From Monarcha castaneiventris obscurior (Eukaryota; Chordata; Aves; Passeriformes; Monarchidae): a stretch of 64,000 bases of DNA. Below the pieces are notes generated by a model. That model was not told the DNA's origin, searched no databases, and saw only the letters and a list, made by a program, of their open reading frames with translations. A program made the translations under genes and the position numbers. Location of the stretch: the NCBI GenBank assembly GCA_026261815.1, contig JAMPIT010000510.1, forward strand, positions 17,146,001 to 17,210,000, written 5' to 3'. Of the stretch, positions 26,433 through 39,012 are shown piece after piece (the stretch's first letter is position 1; the number at the start of each line of letters is the position of its first letter).

Positions 26433-27815
26433 GCCCAGTTAAATAAAAAAATAGCAAAATGTGTTTTATTTCTTTTCAATGCAGCCAGGTGAAAGTTGAT
26501 GATTCTGTACAAGCACAAGCTCTGTTCACTGGAGAGGAGATTCTGTTCTGGAAGGAAGTGATATAGGGTAGGATTTATGGAGCCAGAAAGAAAAACTCTC
26601 TCAATGTGAACTTTCAGTGCAATACCTTAGATCAGCAAATAGGAGGCAAGAACTACTTTGCCACTGAAGACCAGAAAGATGAAAGGCTTGTATCCACATT
26701 TACAGAAATGAGCTCAAAGGAGGGTGACACGACTGATGCAGGAGAGTAAGGGAGGAGGCTGCACAGTGTTTGAAGTGTTTTCACTCTTCACTGCATAGGC
26801 AGCAAAGCAGTAACTGGACTGCTAACTGGGAGCCACAGGCATAAAAGATGCCCAATAGCCCAGGAATTTATCTTGCAGCTAATGGCACAGAGAGGGCCAG
26901 TGGGTGAATGGCTGCACACATTTCAACTCTGGAATAAAATGCAGTTTCCTAACTGGAAATACAGTTAAACACTAAACCAAAAGGGAACTATCTGAGCAGC
27001 TAAAAAATACTGCGTGGGTTTTTGAAAGATACGCATTAGGAATGGAGGCTTGGGTAGACTTTTGTGGGTCAATGAATTTAGTCTTCTTTTATTGCAGACA
27101 CTCATATGATATAAACAGTTAATGAAAAGGCTATCTGGGTATGTGACTTGGAAGGATGTTCCAGACTCCTCCTACTCTAAAGGACAGAAATATGCTGAAT
27201 TCCAGTTCAAATTTGTTCTTGTCTACCTAGCACGTCTTTGTTCTTGTGTTAGCATTGTTCTTTAGCTTCAGGTCTTCTTCTCTAGTATTTTCCCCACTTA
27301 TGTACTTAAAGAATAAATCACCCTTTTTTGTCTTTCCTTTTGAGTCTATTGCCCAAACCAAACCCTTATAAACTCCTTTGAAGGGAGGCGCTTGCCATTT
27401 TTTAGCCATAGTAGCAATCCATTTCTTTGCCTGTCTAGCTTTAAACTAATTTTTAAAATTTGGGTATCCAGAGATGTATAGGACCATAGCTCTGAAAAAT
27501 TTAGTGTGAATCTACAGTTTTTCTTGTCAAACCCTAACATCTTCTGTCATCAAAATTTAACTTTCTGAACAAGATGAGAACTACCAACCATGGATTTACA
27601 GACTTCAGTTTTGGACACAATAGTACAGGGTGTGTCAATCTAACAGGTCTTGTCATTCCAATGTACAGACACATTAAAAATTTCTTACCTCTAGTGCAAA
27701 CAGCTACCTCAATAAATCCTAGTTTCCCAAACTTTAATCCAGACTGCAAGAAAAATTTTTTTTTTCCTCTGGAAACTGAAGATGTGAACTGAAAACTGAG
27801 CTCTACCACTAGGGA

Positions 27816-27845
27816 AGGATGGATGTCAGAAGGATGGATGTCAGA
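27816..27845. repeat. Tandem duplication, 15-bp unit
   Basis: AGGATGGATGTCAGA twice, back to back. Confidence 0.92.
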
Positions 27846-30800
27846 AGAAAGATGCTTTGTATATCTCATCAAAGATGGCTATATTTTGATTTTTATAATT
27901 TCCCCATCAACACTGCCATTGAGAATCCCACTTCTCTCAAGGTTTTGTTTTCTCTAAGTGAATAATATAAAAGTAAAAAAAAGGCAATTAACTAAGTTCA
28001 AAAATTTCCACATTTTTTTTCTTCTGTAGGTCCTCCTGGAAAAAAAGAGGATTATGCTCAATGGTCACCTTGGTTTAAGCTCTGATTACAGAGATGTCAT
28101 CAGACTGCATCAAACTGGATGACTGAAATTATTAAGTGGCTAAAATTTTTGAAAGGAAAAGAAATAATGCAGTTTTCTAAAGGACATTTTCCTCAGTGTT
28201 TCCTAGGAAAGTTCTATAATATCAAGGAACTATAAAACTCCAGAATACACCAAATAAGCATATTTTTATTGACTTATTAATTTATAAAGGAAAATGCTTA
28301 TAAGAAACAACTGCCCTGAAACATAGATCTCAGAGTCTTATTTTGTACTGTTTTTCAGTAAATACAAATTAATAATGGAATATCAATACTAAGAGTAACA
28401 GTCCAACAGTAACGGAAAATGGGATTTTTTTTCCCCTTAGGGCTCAAAGAAAAAATTATTCACGGATACTTTCAGCAGAAAAAGCTGTGGCATGAACCTC
28501 AGTCATATTATATTTTATTGCTAAGGAAAGAAGCTGTGAACTCCAGGAATCATTCAAAATCTAGCAAAATATTCTGTCACTGTCACATCACCACTGATAG
28601 GTGCAGCCAGAGGTCAAAGGCTGCAGCTCCAAGGGAATTGCAGGTGAAAATATCCTACCTAAGAACTGAGATACCATCACTGTAAACTCCCTGTAATTTC
28701 CCCAAAGGAGCACCTTTGAACTGAATTACTAGAGGGCAGAAGGAAAAAAAAAATGTGTTGTATTTCCAAACAAGTAAGTTTTTCTAGAAAGTCTAAAATA
28801 AAACACATCTTTCCTTCTTGCTGAAGAATATAATGCTTAATATTATTGTAAGGTTCTTCAGGAACAGATGATGCTCTCGTGTGACACAGAAAAAAAGAAG
28901 AGGGAAAGGAAGACAAAAGACAGTGTTGCTATTTTCTCATACTGTCCTTTTCCGGGAATTATGTACAGATTTCCACGGGGACACATCTAGGAGTCTTCTG
29001 TATAAACAAACATGAGACCACATGGCAAATTTTAGCTTCCATTTCATCTCTTACTTTGACAAAAGCAAGTACAAAGCTATACCTGAATTACTTGCTGAAA
29101 AGAATTTACTTTGCTATTTGCTTTACTGTTAGGACTTTTCAGGGGATACTCATCAGAAAACAAAATCTTATAAAATACCATGGCTTTCATGGAAGTAAAA
29201 TTGCAAGAGCCTTCTCAAATTTTTACCGTCAGAAACAAACATCTTGGAGTTTGATGAAAAGATAAGGCTACAACCAATAAATATGAATATCTCATAACAG
29301 AAAATAGTTAATAACAATGTCCACAAGAAGAGGGAGCAATGGGTATAAAAGAAGGATTGCTGACAGAAAAATATTAATATATTCAAAATATTCCCAGCTC
29401 TGGGAAGCTGAGCTGATTTATTTGCTGAGGAATGTTGTATATAGCTACAAACAATTCACCCAGGTGAGTGGGCTTTCGGGTACCTTGCACCAATCCAGAC
29501 TCCAGAAGGTAAATATAATGGAGGACAGGAAAGTATGGATTTGTAGCATCTCTTCCTATCTCTTCTACTAAATTGCATTGGGATCTTGGGCAGGTTGCTG
29601 AACCATCCTGCACTGTACAATACCCATGGAGTATGCAGCAAAGCATGGGCACAGACACTGTTGATAGAATACTAGAGATAACTGCATTATCTCAGGTGGA
29701 TTATTGGCTCTTTTACCTATGCTATGTAAATAGCAGCCTTAGAAGAGAGGTGTCTTTAGCAACCAGAGTAGAGATGGTGCCAGTAAAAATTACTAACTAG
29801 TTTTCAAAGAGCTTCTGCTCTGGCAGAACAGTGCAAAGATACTGAAAATCAAAAATTCATGCCTAAATTGTACAAACTTACAAGTACCATAATAACTCCT
29901 TAAACAGACAAAGCAGAGAGCACATGTGCCCGTGTGCTTATGCAGGGCCTTCAGACAGCCATCCAGTCCTCTTGGTGCACATCACACCAGTGACTATTTT
30001 TAAACTGCTGCCATTTCAAGGTTAAGCTAGGGCATATTAAAATATAGAGGGATATAAAACAATAAATTAATGTTCTGAGGTCAGAATAACTACTCTTTCA
30101 AGACATAATCCTGCAGAACCCTTGACGAACTTCAAATTGTTTCAAAATTATGTCATGGAAAAGGAACACATAAAGGTATATTCATGACAGACACAAAAAT
30201 AAATGTATATTGACTTGACAAAGATCTTTTATGGTAATGTTTACCCTCCCTTTCAGGTATACAGTGAATGCACTCAGTGGGACAGGACGAATTGTTAGGA
30301 CCTGTGAAGATTATGTTATAATGCTAAACAAACCCAGCTTATGGCTGATAGACAATATTTTCCAATAGTCAACACAGTTGCTGTTAGAAAAAGTGGAGTT
30401 AACTCCCACACCTCTTGTGACCATCGTCTTGGAAGCTACAATAGGTAATGAGAAATGTCAAGTCCCGAGATCAATGAAATTTCAGGCTCTAGGGAAAAAA
30501 CAGGAATAGCATTGATCCTTTTAAAGAACACCAGTCAGAGGGTGAATGTAATATATTGCATGGAGAGGCTCAAAAGGATAAGCGGCCAAGTCCAACATAC
30601 TTACCTGACAAAAAATTCAATCAGCCTTTAGCACAAGCTGCCTACCCTTCCTTTCTTTCATGCAGGAATCTGATTCCAATTAAAGTGTGCAAATTAATTT
30701 TTATCACTTCCAAATTAGTTTCTGAATTTGTGTCTGTTTCAGATAAAAGCATCTGTCCCTCACTTTCCTGCAATTCTATCACCCACTTTGGTATATCTGT

Positions 30801-33800
30801 TCAAAGACTCTGAGATAATTCTCATTTTCAAAGTCACTTTTTTGAAAGAGACATTCAATAAAGTAATCATAAAATATAAAAATAAAACTGCTATAATGAT
30901 ACATATTGAACTCCAGGGCATATCATGTACTCTCTTTGCTCCTTTTTGTGATGACTAATACAGTTTCTATGTGAGAAGAAATTTGTATACAAATTAGTGC
31001 TCAGCTAAAACAAATCCCTATATATCATAGGAAAAGAAAAATCAAAACACAAATTGTCAAACTCCATCACAATAATTTTTCTATTCAGTCTCTGAGAACT
31101 GCAAAGATTTACATTTCCCATATCACTTCAAACAAATAAAATAAGCAAACTATGTCCTTTGCATGTGCCGTGTCTTACTAAGAGAAAACAGATATCTTTC
31201 ACTGTTCTCGCAACTGCAGCAGATTTATATAACGTGGTCATCAACTTAATAAGGTGCAGATTCAGATTAGCTATTTCAGATGGGCAATTTTGGCTTAGAA
31301 AGTAGATATCTGACCCTGGCAAGAGGACTAAGGTTCATTCAGTTCAGTTTTTTTCCAAAAGTAAGGAAGCAAGGATAAAGAAACAAAGGGAAGTTCAGAC
31401 ATACATACACCCTGCATTCAGCTGCCCTTCAGCCTACAGGAAATCATGCCACATCTCTTGCTTTCCAGAAGCATTCCCAGACACCAGCCTCTAGTCTAAT
31501 CTAAACAGGGCCTCCAACATCACCACTGTTGGAGCTTAGCAATGGCATGGCCATGAACTACAGAAAGTACAAATAGGGACAAGATTTGCGCTATTTGCTG
31601 CTGTTGAAGGTATGCAGCATTATCGCTCCTGATTTCTTGATTTTTCTCTACATCCAATCATCATGACATGTAAGATCCATAAATAAGAGCCTAGAAAAGA
31701 ATTTTGCTTTCTACCAAATCTGAAGGTTCACAGGGGCCCCTCCTATGTTAGTTTATAGCTGATAGTCAGCACATGCTTGTGAACATGGGAGTGAGAGCTT
31801 TAATTCCCCCAGTGTCTAGAGGTCAAGAATGTAGTCTCCCACTTCCCAAACAAACACATTAACCAGAAGATTTCCTACTAGCTATTTCAGAAAGCTACTG
31901 TCTGGAAAACATTGCATTTAAAATCTGGTAAAACTTCACTCTTCTCACAGAGATTGTGAGAAATGTCAAGAAATTGTGACAAGTGGAAACTAAACCAGAA
32001 ACTAATTTTTGACACTTACTGTAGAATAAAAGTGATAACTTAATAAATGTATTGATTGGCAAAATTATTTTAAAATTATAAAATGAAGATTACCATGCTC
32101 TCATAGGCAAGTTTTCAACTACTGAGCTAGCGCAATCACTTGCATTTTTTCTCAATTCTCCTCTTTACACAAGAGCTGGTTCTGCATTTCCCACAGCACA
32201 GCTGAGGGGACCCTGAGCATACGCCTGTACAGGTATTTCAGCAGAAGGTTCTACAGAAGTCTGACAGGTTAGGTTATTGACATACATGTTTAGTAAAGAC
32301 TGTATCTACCTCATGGATTCTGGAATATGGAATTTTAGCAGAATCTGTAAGAAGTTTGATCTGACAATCTTTTTTGCTTGAGAGTATTTCACAATAAATG
32401 ATTGTGATTGCTATGTTTTCAAGTGAAATGGTATCTACATTTTTCTATACAAATGTTAAACTACACAAGCTGTTTAGGACTGGGGATTTGCTTTTTCTCC
32501 CCTTTAAGATTTTCTCAAACAACTAAAGTTCCTTTTGGTAATTGGATGTATTGAAGCTGAAATTGATAATTAACTGTCTTTCAGCTTAAAAAATAATTAT
32601 AAAGTCAGGCATCTAACCCAGATAATTACTATACCTGACATTTTTCTTGGAGTTCTTCACCTTCTTATATCCTGTGGTATAAAACACCTTATCTGTGTAG
32701 CCAGATGACAGCTTTTAAAAAAACCAATACCCCTTTTTTTCCCTCTGAAAATATCATCTACATCTTTCTGGAAATTCATTCTGAAGATGTTAAGTAATTG
32801 GATTTGACCTACATTGATCATGCTGCTTTCATTTTTCCTACAATGTAAATCCTAACCTTCTAACAGCAACTATAGAGTAGATTAGGAAATATTTCTTTAC
32901 TACTTTGGTGGCTTTAACTATGTAAAACTTCAAACATATTTTCATAAGGATTGTTGGGAATGTTTCACTCTTGAAAATTAGTTTACAGGGAATCTCAGTC
33001 ACATGACAATTATGTCTGCTTGTGGTAGTGAGCAGAAACTGCTAGTCATTACTTCAGCAGAAACACTTAGTAATTGTAGAAGTTCTTAAAGGCCCTTTTT
33101 TTAAAGGTCCTTTGTTTTTGTGATCTATCCCCATTAATGGATGTTAATGAAAAGTCAAAGTAGCTGTTAATAATATGTTTCAAAAAAATGTAGTTCTGGT
33201 TATAGTACAGTACTAGCATATAATTAGTATATATCCATGGTAGCTTTAATCCAATGAATAGAGATAGCAATAAAATAAATGCCATCATTCTTCCTTAGCA
33301 TGGGTCTTCAACATGTCTTCAACATAAATATTAAAAAACCTTACCAATATATTTTAAAGCTACCACAGTGGCCTTGGGTATTAGTCTTCCTGAGTTCTGT
33401 TACCATGCCTGTAAGGTTTCATTTGACTGGACATGACTATCTGCAGCACAGTCTCTTATTAATCTGACTAGAAAGCCTTTTCTTCAGCAAAACAGTGCCT
33501 TATCCAGATAGAGGTAGAGACAGAGAGCAAATCACACAAGTGATTTTTGTTTTCATTTATTTCTGCCAGCCAGGTCATATCCTTCCTTTCATAAAATTAA
33601 AGATCTCCAAGGCAGACACTTCCAAAGTTATGCAGCTAAGATATTAAACCTGAGATACCAAAAAGTACCACTTTTTTGCATTCAGATATGTAAGTGATGA
33701 CAGAACAATACCAGAACTAAAATAATTCTATCTGGAAAAGAATTGAAGCAGTCTGTATCAGCCAGAAAGGAGGGAGATGATAATTGCAAGGCTGTCCAAG

Positions 33801-35184
33801 CCCTTAGTAATCAAAGGAGGTAAAGGAAAAGTCTTACATTTTTTTTTCTTTAATGAGAGTAGAAAGCTCTTTTTATTTTTCTCTTAGCATAGAAATTACT
33901 AATACTTTATATGAATCACACAGGCATTCAAAGAAAAATGGCATCAACCTAAACAGACTGCTTAGACATGAAAATCCTTCTCAGACTGAATTTATCAGTA
34001 TTGGAGAACTATATACTAAAAAAGTCATGGAATATAGGCTAAGATTAGAGAAATTTGTTATTGGAACACAATTTTTTTTTTTTTTCCCCTCTATTTCATC
34101 TCTATTTGCTTTGTTAAAAGCAAATAAAATCTGGTGAGAAAGTGAGGCTTTTATCTGTCTCCCCTTTACTCTGCTTACAGACAAATGGAAAAAAATCAGA
34201 ATGCAATAAAAAATGTCCTGATGAAAAAATTAACAAAATATTTACTTTGAAATAAATAAACCACTTTTCTATCAGTCATTCAGTTGAAGAAATACTTTCA
34301 CTTAGATGTCTGTAACTGACAGTACTGCCTCCAGTCAGTATTTGAATCAGATATCAAAACTGATAGTGACAGATTCTTCCATTTTTATCCAAAGACAAAA
34401 ATCATTCTGTTAAAAATTATCATTAGAATTCAGAAAGTTCTTCAAGTGAAATGGATTTAGTGCTGTACAAAACAGCTCTAGTATATGGAAAAAAGTTTCT
34501 CTTTAGCTGCAGCCATATCTTTGGCTTGGGTGATGGGATCTTTAAATTAATATGGCAGTTTAAGTACTCTTCTATATAAATTAATATTATTGTTCTCCTC
34601 TCACTTCGCAAAGCACTGATAGTTAGTTCCATGCAAATGAATGTAAACTCTTCTTGACATTTTATCTTTTTCTATTTTTATTCAGTCGTATTGCTTCCCC
34701 AAACTTTAGAAAGACTTTTCTCAAGAGAGTTTCATTTAATTCCATGGCATGTGAGACATTCCTTTTTTGAAAAGGCAAGCAGCTGATACAGCATGCTGTA
34801 GCACAAAAGGAGTAAGTTAAAATGCCAAAAAATATTTCCAGGGAAAGGAAGTCAAAATATAGTGATATATGTCCTGTCACTTAAAGGCCACAGCCGTCTT
34901 GTTCTAGTTTATGATGACATGATGCTATAAGTGATAAAGGCAATTATAAACTTAAGAACTATACTCCCATCTTATTATTTCTTAACATGCACAGACTGTT
35001 TAAACATTTTTTCGGTAGTAATCAATGCATTGCTTAGCATGTGGTGCTCTTCTTATACCAGGTTTCAACCTGTAAGCAAAGTAACCGATATATTTGTTAA
35101 TAACTTCTGAATCTGAGAGAAGGAATGTTAAAATGAATAGGTGTGACAGGAGACCCCTCAGAAAGATATTTAAAGGATACTCAC

Positions 35185-35355
35185 TGCTGTTTGGATTGTC
35201 ACCTATAATATGATGTCGGCCACTCCAATACCAAAGCAGCAATGTAGCGTCACGAGACCCAGACACGATGTAGCAATCACCCCCAATGTAGGACTCCGAC
35301 CTGGCAAGGCAAGTCACGACATCCCAGTGGCCAAATACAATCTGAGTTAATTTTC
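35185..35355 (-). CDS. NBEA: Neurobeachin WD40 exon (GHWDVVTC blade)
   Basis: This 171-nt exon is phase 1 at both ends. The acceptor is CCCACCAG and the donor is a perfect GTGAGT. It encodes KLTQIVFGHWDVVTCLARSE, then SYIGGDCYIVSGSRDATLLL, and ends WYWSGRHHIIGDNPNS. This is the most canonical WD40 repeat in the window: GH at the start, then SGSRDATLLLWYW as the d strand with the conserved Asp. It is separated from the next exon by a 10.2-kb intron, the largest complete intron here. Confidence 0.98.
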
Positions 35356-36265
35356 CTGGTGGGAATACAAAGTCATACAAATTCAGTTTTCTAAGGAACT
35401 TGCAGCATTTAGAAATCATTAACTATATAATTAATATTCAGTTCAAATGTAACTTTTGTCTCATGTCCCGTAATCAAAGGTCACTAAATGCTACAACAAG
35501 ATTAAAAAATCACAAAGAGAAAACTTTTTTCCACTTTTTTTTTTGTTCCAATTGAAGGCTATGCTCTGTGTCAATCCATAGTCTAACCCTTATCTCTGAA
35601 AATCAAGTCAGTGCTGCAGTCACTGAATATTAAGTGGAGTTACAGCTCCATCAGTATTTAAGCAATGGCATTAGAACACTATTTATGAATTTCATGAGGG
35701 ATATGAATAAGACAGAACATGAACTTTTCCATAATTGTGCTACATTATTATATTAAAAATGTTTATTTGTTCTATGTTAATGTCAAACTAAGGTTTACTG
35801 TGATTATCACCTCCTCCTTTCTATTATTGCAATTAGCTTTTAGCAATATTTTGAGTGATATTAAGCTAAGTAATCAGACAAAGCAACAGAATATTGGTTC
35901 CTGTAGCGGGATATTCAACCTAATTCCTTACTACATGAAATAAATAGAGCTAGAAATAATACATCCATGAAAATATCGTAACAAAAATTTTGGTTGATCC
36001 TTTTGGTATTATAAATTTCCTGAGAATAACGATGGTTTTCAAAAGTTACCATCAACAAAACTGTATTCCATTTCCTTTTACATCCTTTATCTTCCATTAA
36101 AAAAACATCTTAAAGTTATCATGCTGAAACAATAATGAAGGATTTTATAAACTGCCCTTTATCATTCATTGATGGGTAAGCACAAGCATTAGATATGGTA
36201 CTAAGACAAAAGTCTTTGTGCACTTTGTGACCCAGGAAGAACCAGAGAGCTGTATTTGAGGTCAC
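35356..36265 (-). other. NBEA intron (910 nt)
   Basis: Phase 1 intron, AT-rich, with nothing else recognised. Confidence 0.9.
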
Positions 36266-36421
36266 CTGTTTCTGTAGAATAAACTCGAAAGCTCTTGTCC
36301 CAGAAACCACAGATAAGAATGTAGCGATTATCTGCCGTGACCACAAAGCAATGCGCATTGATCTGGATGCTCTGATCCACAAGGTCTGTGATCTGCCGTT
36401 TGTTCACACCAGAGTTATTGG
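36266..36421 (-). CDS. NBEA: Neurobeachin WD40 exon (CGFWDKSFRVY)
   Basis: This 156-nt exon is phase 1 at both ends. The acceptor is GTTACAG and the donor is ACAG|GTGACC, GT-containing but poor at positions +4 to +6. It encodes NNSGVNKRQITDLVDQSIQI, then NAHCFVVTADNRYILICGFW and DKSFRVYSTET. ITDLVDQSIQ is a linker conserved between NBEA and LRBA, followed by a full WD40 blade (CFVVTADNRYILICGFWDKSFRVY). The exon is the strongest discriminator for NBEA over LRBA, because the linker starts with the GVNKRQ form. Confidence 0.97.
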
Positions 36422-38940
36422 CTGTAACGAAATGCAAAACACATTTTACATGTAAGCCATTCCAACACCTTCCTGTCATCCATTTACAGGAGAAAATGAA
36501 TACATTTAACTTTCAATGAACTGTGAATTTGTTGTTGAGTAAGCATTTTGAATATGAACATTTAAAGCTGTCTATATGGGTGTCAGAAACACAAAATTAT
36601 TGTGAGATTTACAGTTTCCCTTTGAATAAGAGAAAAGATTTTACAAGAGATGACAATTTCTTATAAGCTGCCTGATGCGCTGCATAATACATGCTAATAA
36701 TTTTAGTGCTCTGCAGAAGTATTCCCCAAAACCAATCTGAATCAGGGGAAAAAGGCAAAAGTCCATTTAAAATATGAAATCAATATTAACAATACTGGAG
36801 AGAGCCAATTCTTGCTGGTTGGTATCTCTTCTACAGCAAATAGCTTGTATTGTGTGGCCTTGACAACCCTATACCTCCAGGTGCTTAACCAGATTAAAGA
36901 CATAAAGAATCAACCAGTGAATGAGGGGAGACCTCGTGGTCTTCAACACCCTCACAAGGGGAAGTGGAGGGGCAGGCACTGATCTCTTTACTCCTGTGAC
37001 CAGTGACAGGACTCAAGGAAAAGGCATGAAGCTGAGTTAGGGGATGTTTGAGTTGGATATCAGGAAAAGGTTCTTCACCCACAGGGTGGCTGGGCACTGG
37101 AACAGGCTCCCCAAGGAAGTGGTCACAGCACCAAGCCTGACGGAGCTCAACAAGAGTTTGGACAATGCTCTCAGGCACATGGTGTGACTCTTGGGGGGGG
37201 GTTCTACACAGGACCAGGAGTTGGACTCGATGATCCTCATGGGGTCCCTTCCAACTCTGCATATTTTATGATTTCATGAATCTGGTCAAACCTAATGTGA
37301 TTTTCCAGTACAATGAAAGTAATTCTTATCACCTGCTCCTCAAGCAGGGAGCTGGGCCATGGATGGTAATTTTAAAAGAGGCAGTGACACCTAGAAACTC
37401 CCCCAGACAGAAAGAAAAGGAATGGTTCATGCAGAATCCCAGCACCCCGGCTGCCAAATGGAGCTGTTAAGAAGGATGTTAAGAAGGACTGGGAGTCCCC
37501 AGCTAATGTGCTCTGTACTCCCTGTGAAACAACAGACAAGATATGGCAACACAATAAAGGTGTGTCGAATCTCAACATTAACTTTCTAAAAGTTTTGTAT
37601 ATAATCTAAGTTAATTTTATACACTCCATCCAGTCTCTCTGGAGAGGAAGACACTTTTTCACATGACAAGTCATCTCACACTGTAATAGCTGTCTAAGTG
37701 CTAGACAAATCCAGAGGAGAGTTTGTCTTTTTACAGTAGTTATGGGGGGAATCTTGACAACTAACTTCAGTTAACTGAAGCTAGGTGAGATAAAAATCAC
37801 TCTGAGAAATATGTTTCTCCTAACATAAGAACACAACTTAATGCAGATAATAATCTGATTTTTCCCTATTTTTTTTCTATTCTACTTAAATTGTTCACTG
37901 CATGAAATAAGAGATTCAGCCAAAAAAAAACCCCACTCCATCCTATTTTAAAATTGCTTGTGGAAGTCAATACCATGTTTACATACATTCTAAGAACACA
38001 TATTTAAATTACCAGACCCTCTCTGTCCACCAGCTGAAAGACAATGAATAACGAATTACTCAAATCTCCAGAACAGATGGGTGCAATAGTTGTGCCTTAG
38101 CTTGTAAAAAAACTAAAGGGAAAACCACTGTCATTATATGAGATCAAATGAAGCACACAGAATGAGAAAGATAACTCTCCTGAGGTACTTCTATGTAAAT
38201 CTTTTGAACATGAATATTGACACAGGCAAAAAAGGAACTTTATATCTGGCTATGTTAAAAAATGTATTTTTTTCTCAACAATGCTACAAATTTGTCTCTA
38301 AGATCCTTCCCTATCCCCAATTTCTATTTCAAATTACTGAAAAAAAACTCCTACAAATCAAATAGGTGCAATTAATGAGAATTTATGATCGTTAGGAAGT
38401 TCTGCAATCTAACAATTTTAGCAGATGCTATTTCTCAAACAATTCACTTTCTCAAAAATTCTGGATTTTAAAGAATGCTATCAATTCAAAATTCAGTCTT
38501 TTCATTATTAAATTAGTACTGCCAACTAAATCCAAATCATGCAGTGAATGAAAGTAAATGGAACTTCATCTGCACTGATAAACATAGCGCTGCCTGTAAA
38601 AAAAAAAAAAATATGCTAACTCCACAAGACCCTCACTTTTTATTTTACTAATGTGATAAGAGAACTGATAAGAGAACAGAATTATAGATTTGGGCTGACA
38701 GTGTAACTGACTTAATTGGTTGTTTCTTAAATACCAGTTGCTGGTGATGTTAATAACAAATAGCACTCATGTAATTCATTCAGCATCAATAGCTACTGCT
38801 TTTAGTTCTCCAGGACTGACAAGAATAAATACTTTTCTATTTTCTGTGTTAAATGAACCATAATATACAAATATAGCTTAATCAATAATTCCTGAAAATG
38901 CCAATTTCAAATATATTGCTACATTTACATCTTGACATAC
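36422..38940 (-). other. NBEA intron (2519 nt) with CR1
   Basis: Phase 1 intron carrying a plus-strand CR1 3' end at about 36915-37279, opposite in direction to the gene. The remainder is unremarkable AT-rich sequence. Confidence 0.9.
36915..37279 (+). mobile_element. CR1-type LINE, 3' end
   Basis: Matches the 3' end of avian CR1 elements in the sense direction. Recognisable landmarks are GAGGGGAGACCTCGTGG, GAAAAGGTTCTTCACCCAC, GGCACTGGAACAGGCTCCCC, a GGTGTGACTCTTGGGG segment and the terminal GGACTCGATGATCCTC followed by a degenerate ATTTTATGATTTCATGA tail. This is a 5'-truncated, non-coding copy, the usual form of CR1 insertions. The 5' limit is approximate. Confidence 0.9.
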
Positions 38941-39012
38941 CAATCAATGGATCCATTTCAATTGGAAGATGATGGGCTTGATCCAAAGAGTATCCTGGGG
39001 CTCCTCGAAGGC
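38941..39012 (-). CDS. NBEA: Neurobeachin short exon (72 nt)
   Basis: This short exon is phase 1 at both ends, with acceptor GTGTGTAG and donor GTATGT. It encodes LRGAPGYSLDQAHHL followed by PIEMDPLI, with flanking bases completing Gly before and Ala after. The segment links the first propeller strands to the ITDLVDQ linker and looks like a surface loop rather than a blade core. It was too short to form its own long ORF and was found by searching for the peptide expected between the two neighbouring exons. The exact joining of phases on both sides supports it. Confidence 0.96.

Larger units (their letters stand above)
25001..35184 (-). other. NBEA intron (10184 nt)
   Basis: This phase 1 intron is the longest complete one in the window. 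It contains a (TA)n run at 25527-25547 and small tandem duplications at 26400-26432 and 27816-27845. I saw no CR1, LTR or extra exon in it. Confidence 0.9.

Noticed and set aside
36894..37262. 122-codon minus-strand ORF
   Set aside because: Antisense of a CR1 3' end.
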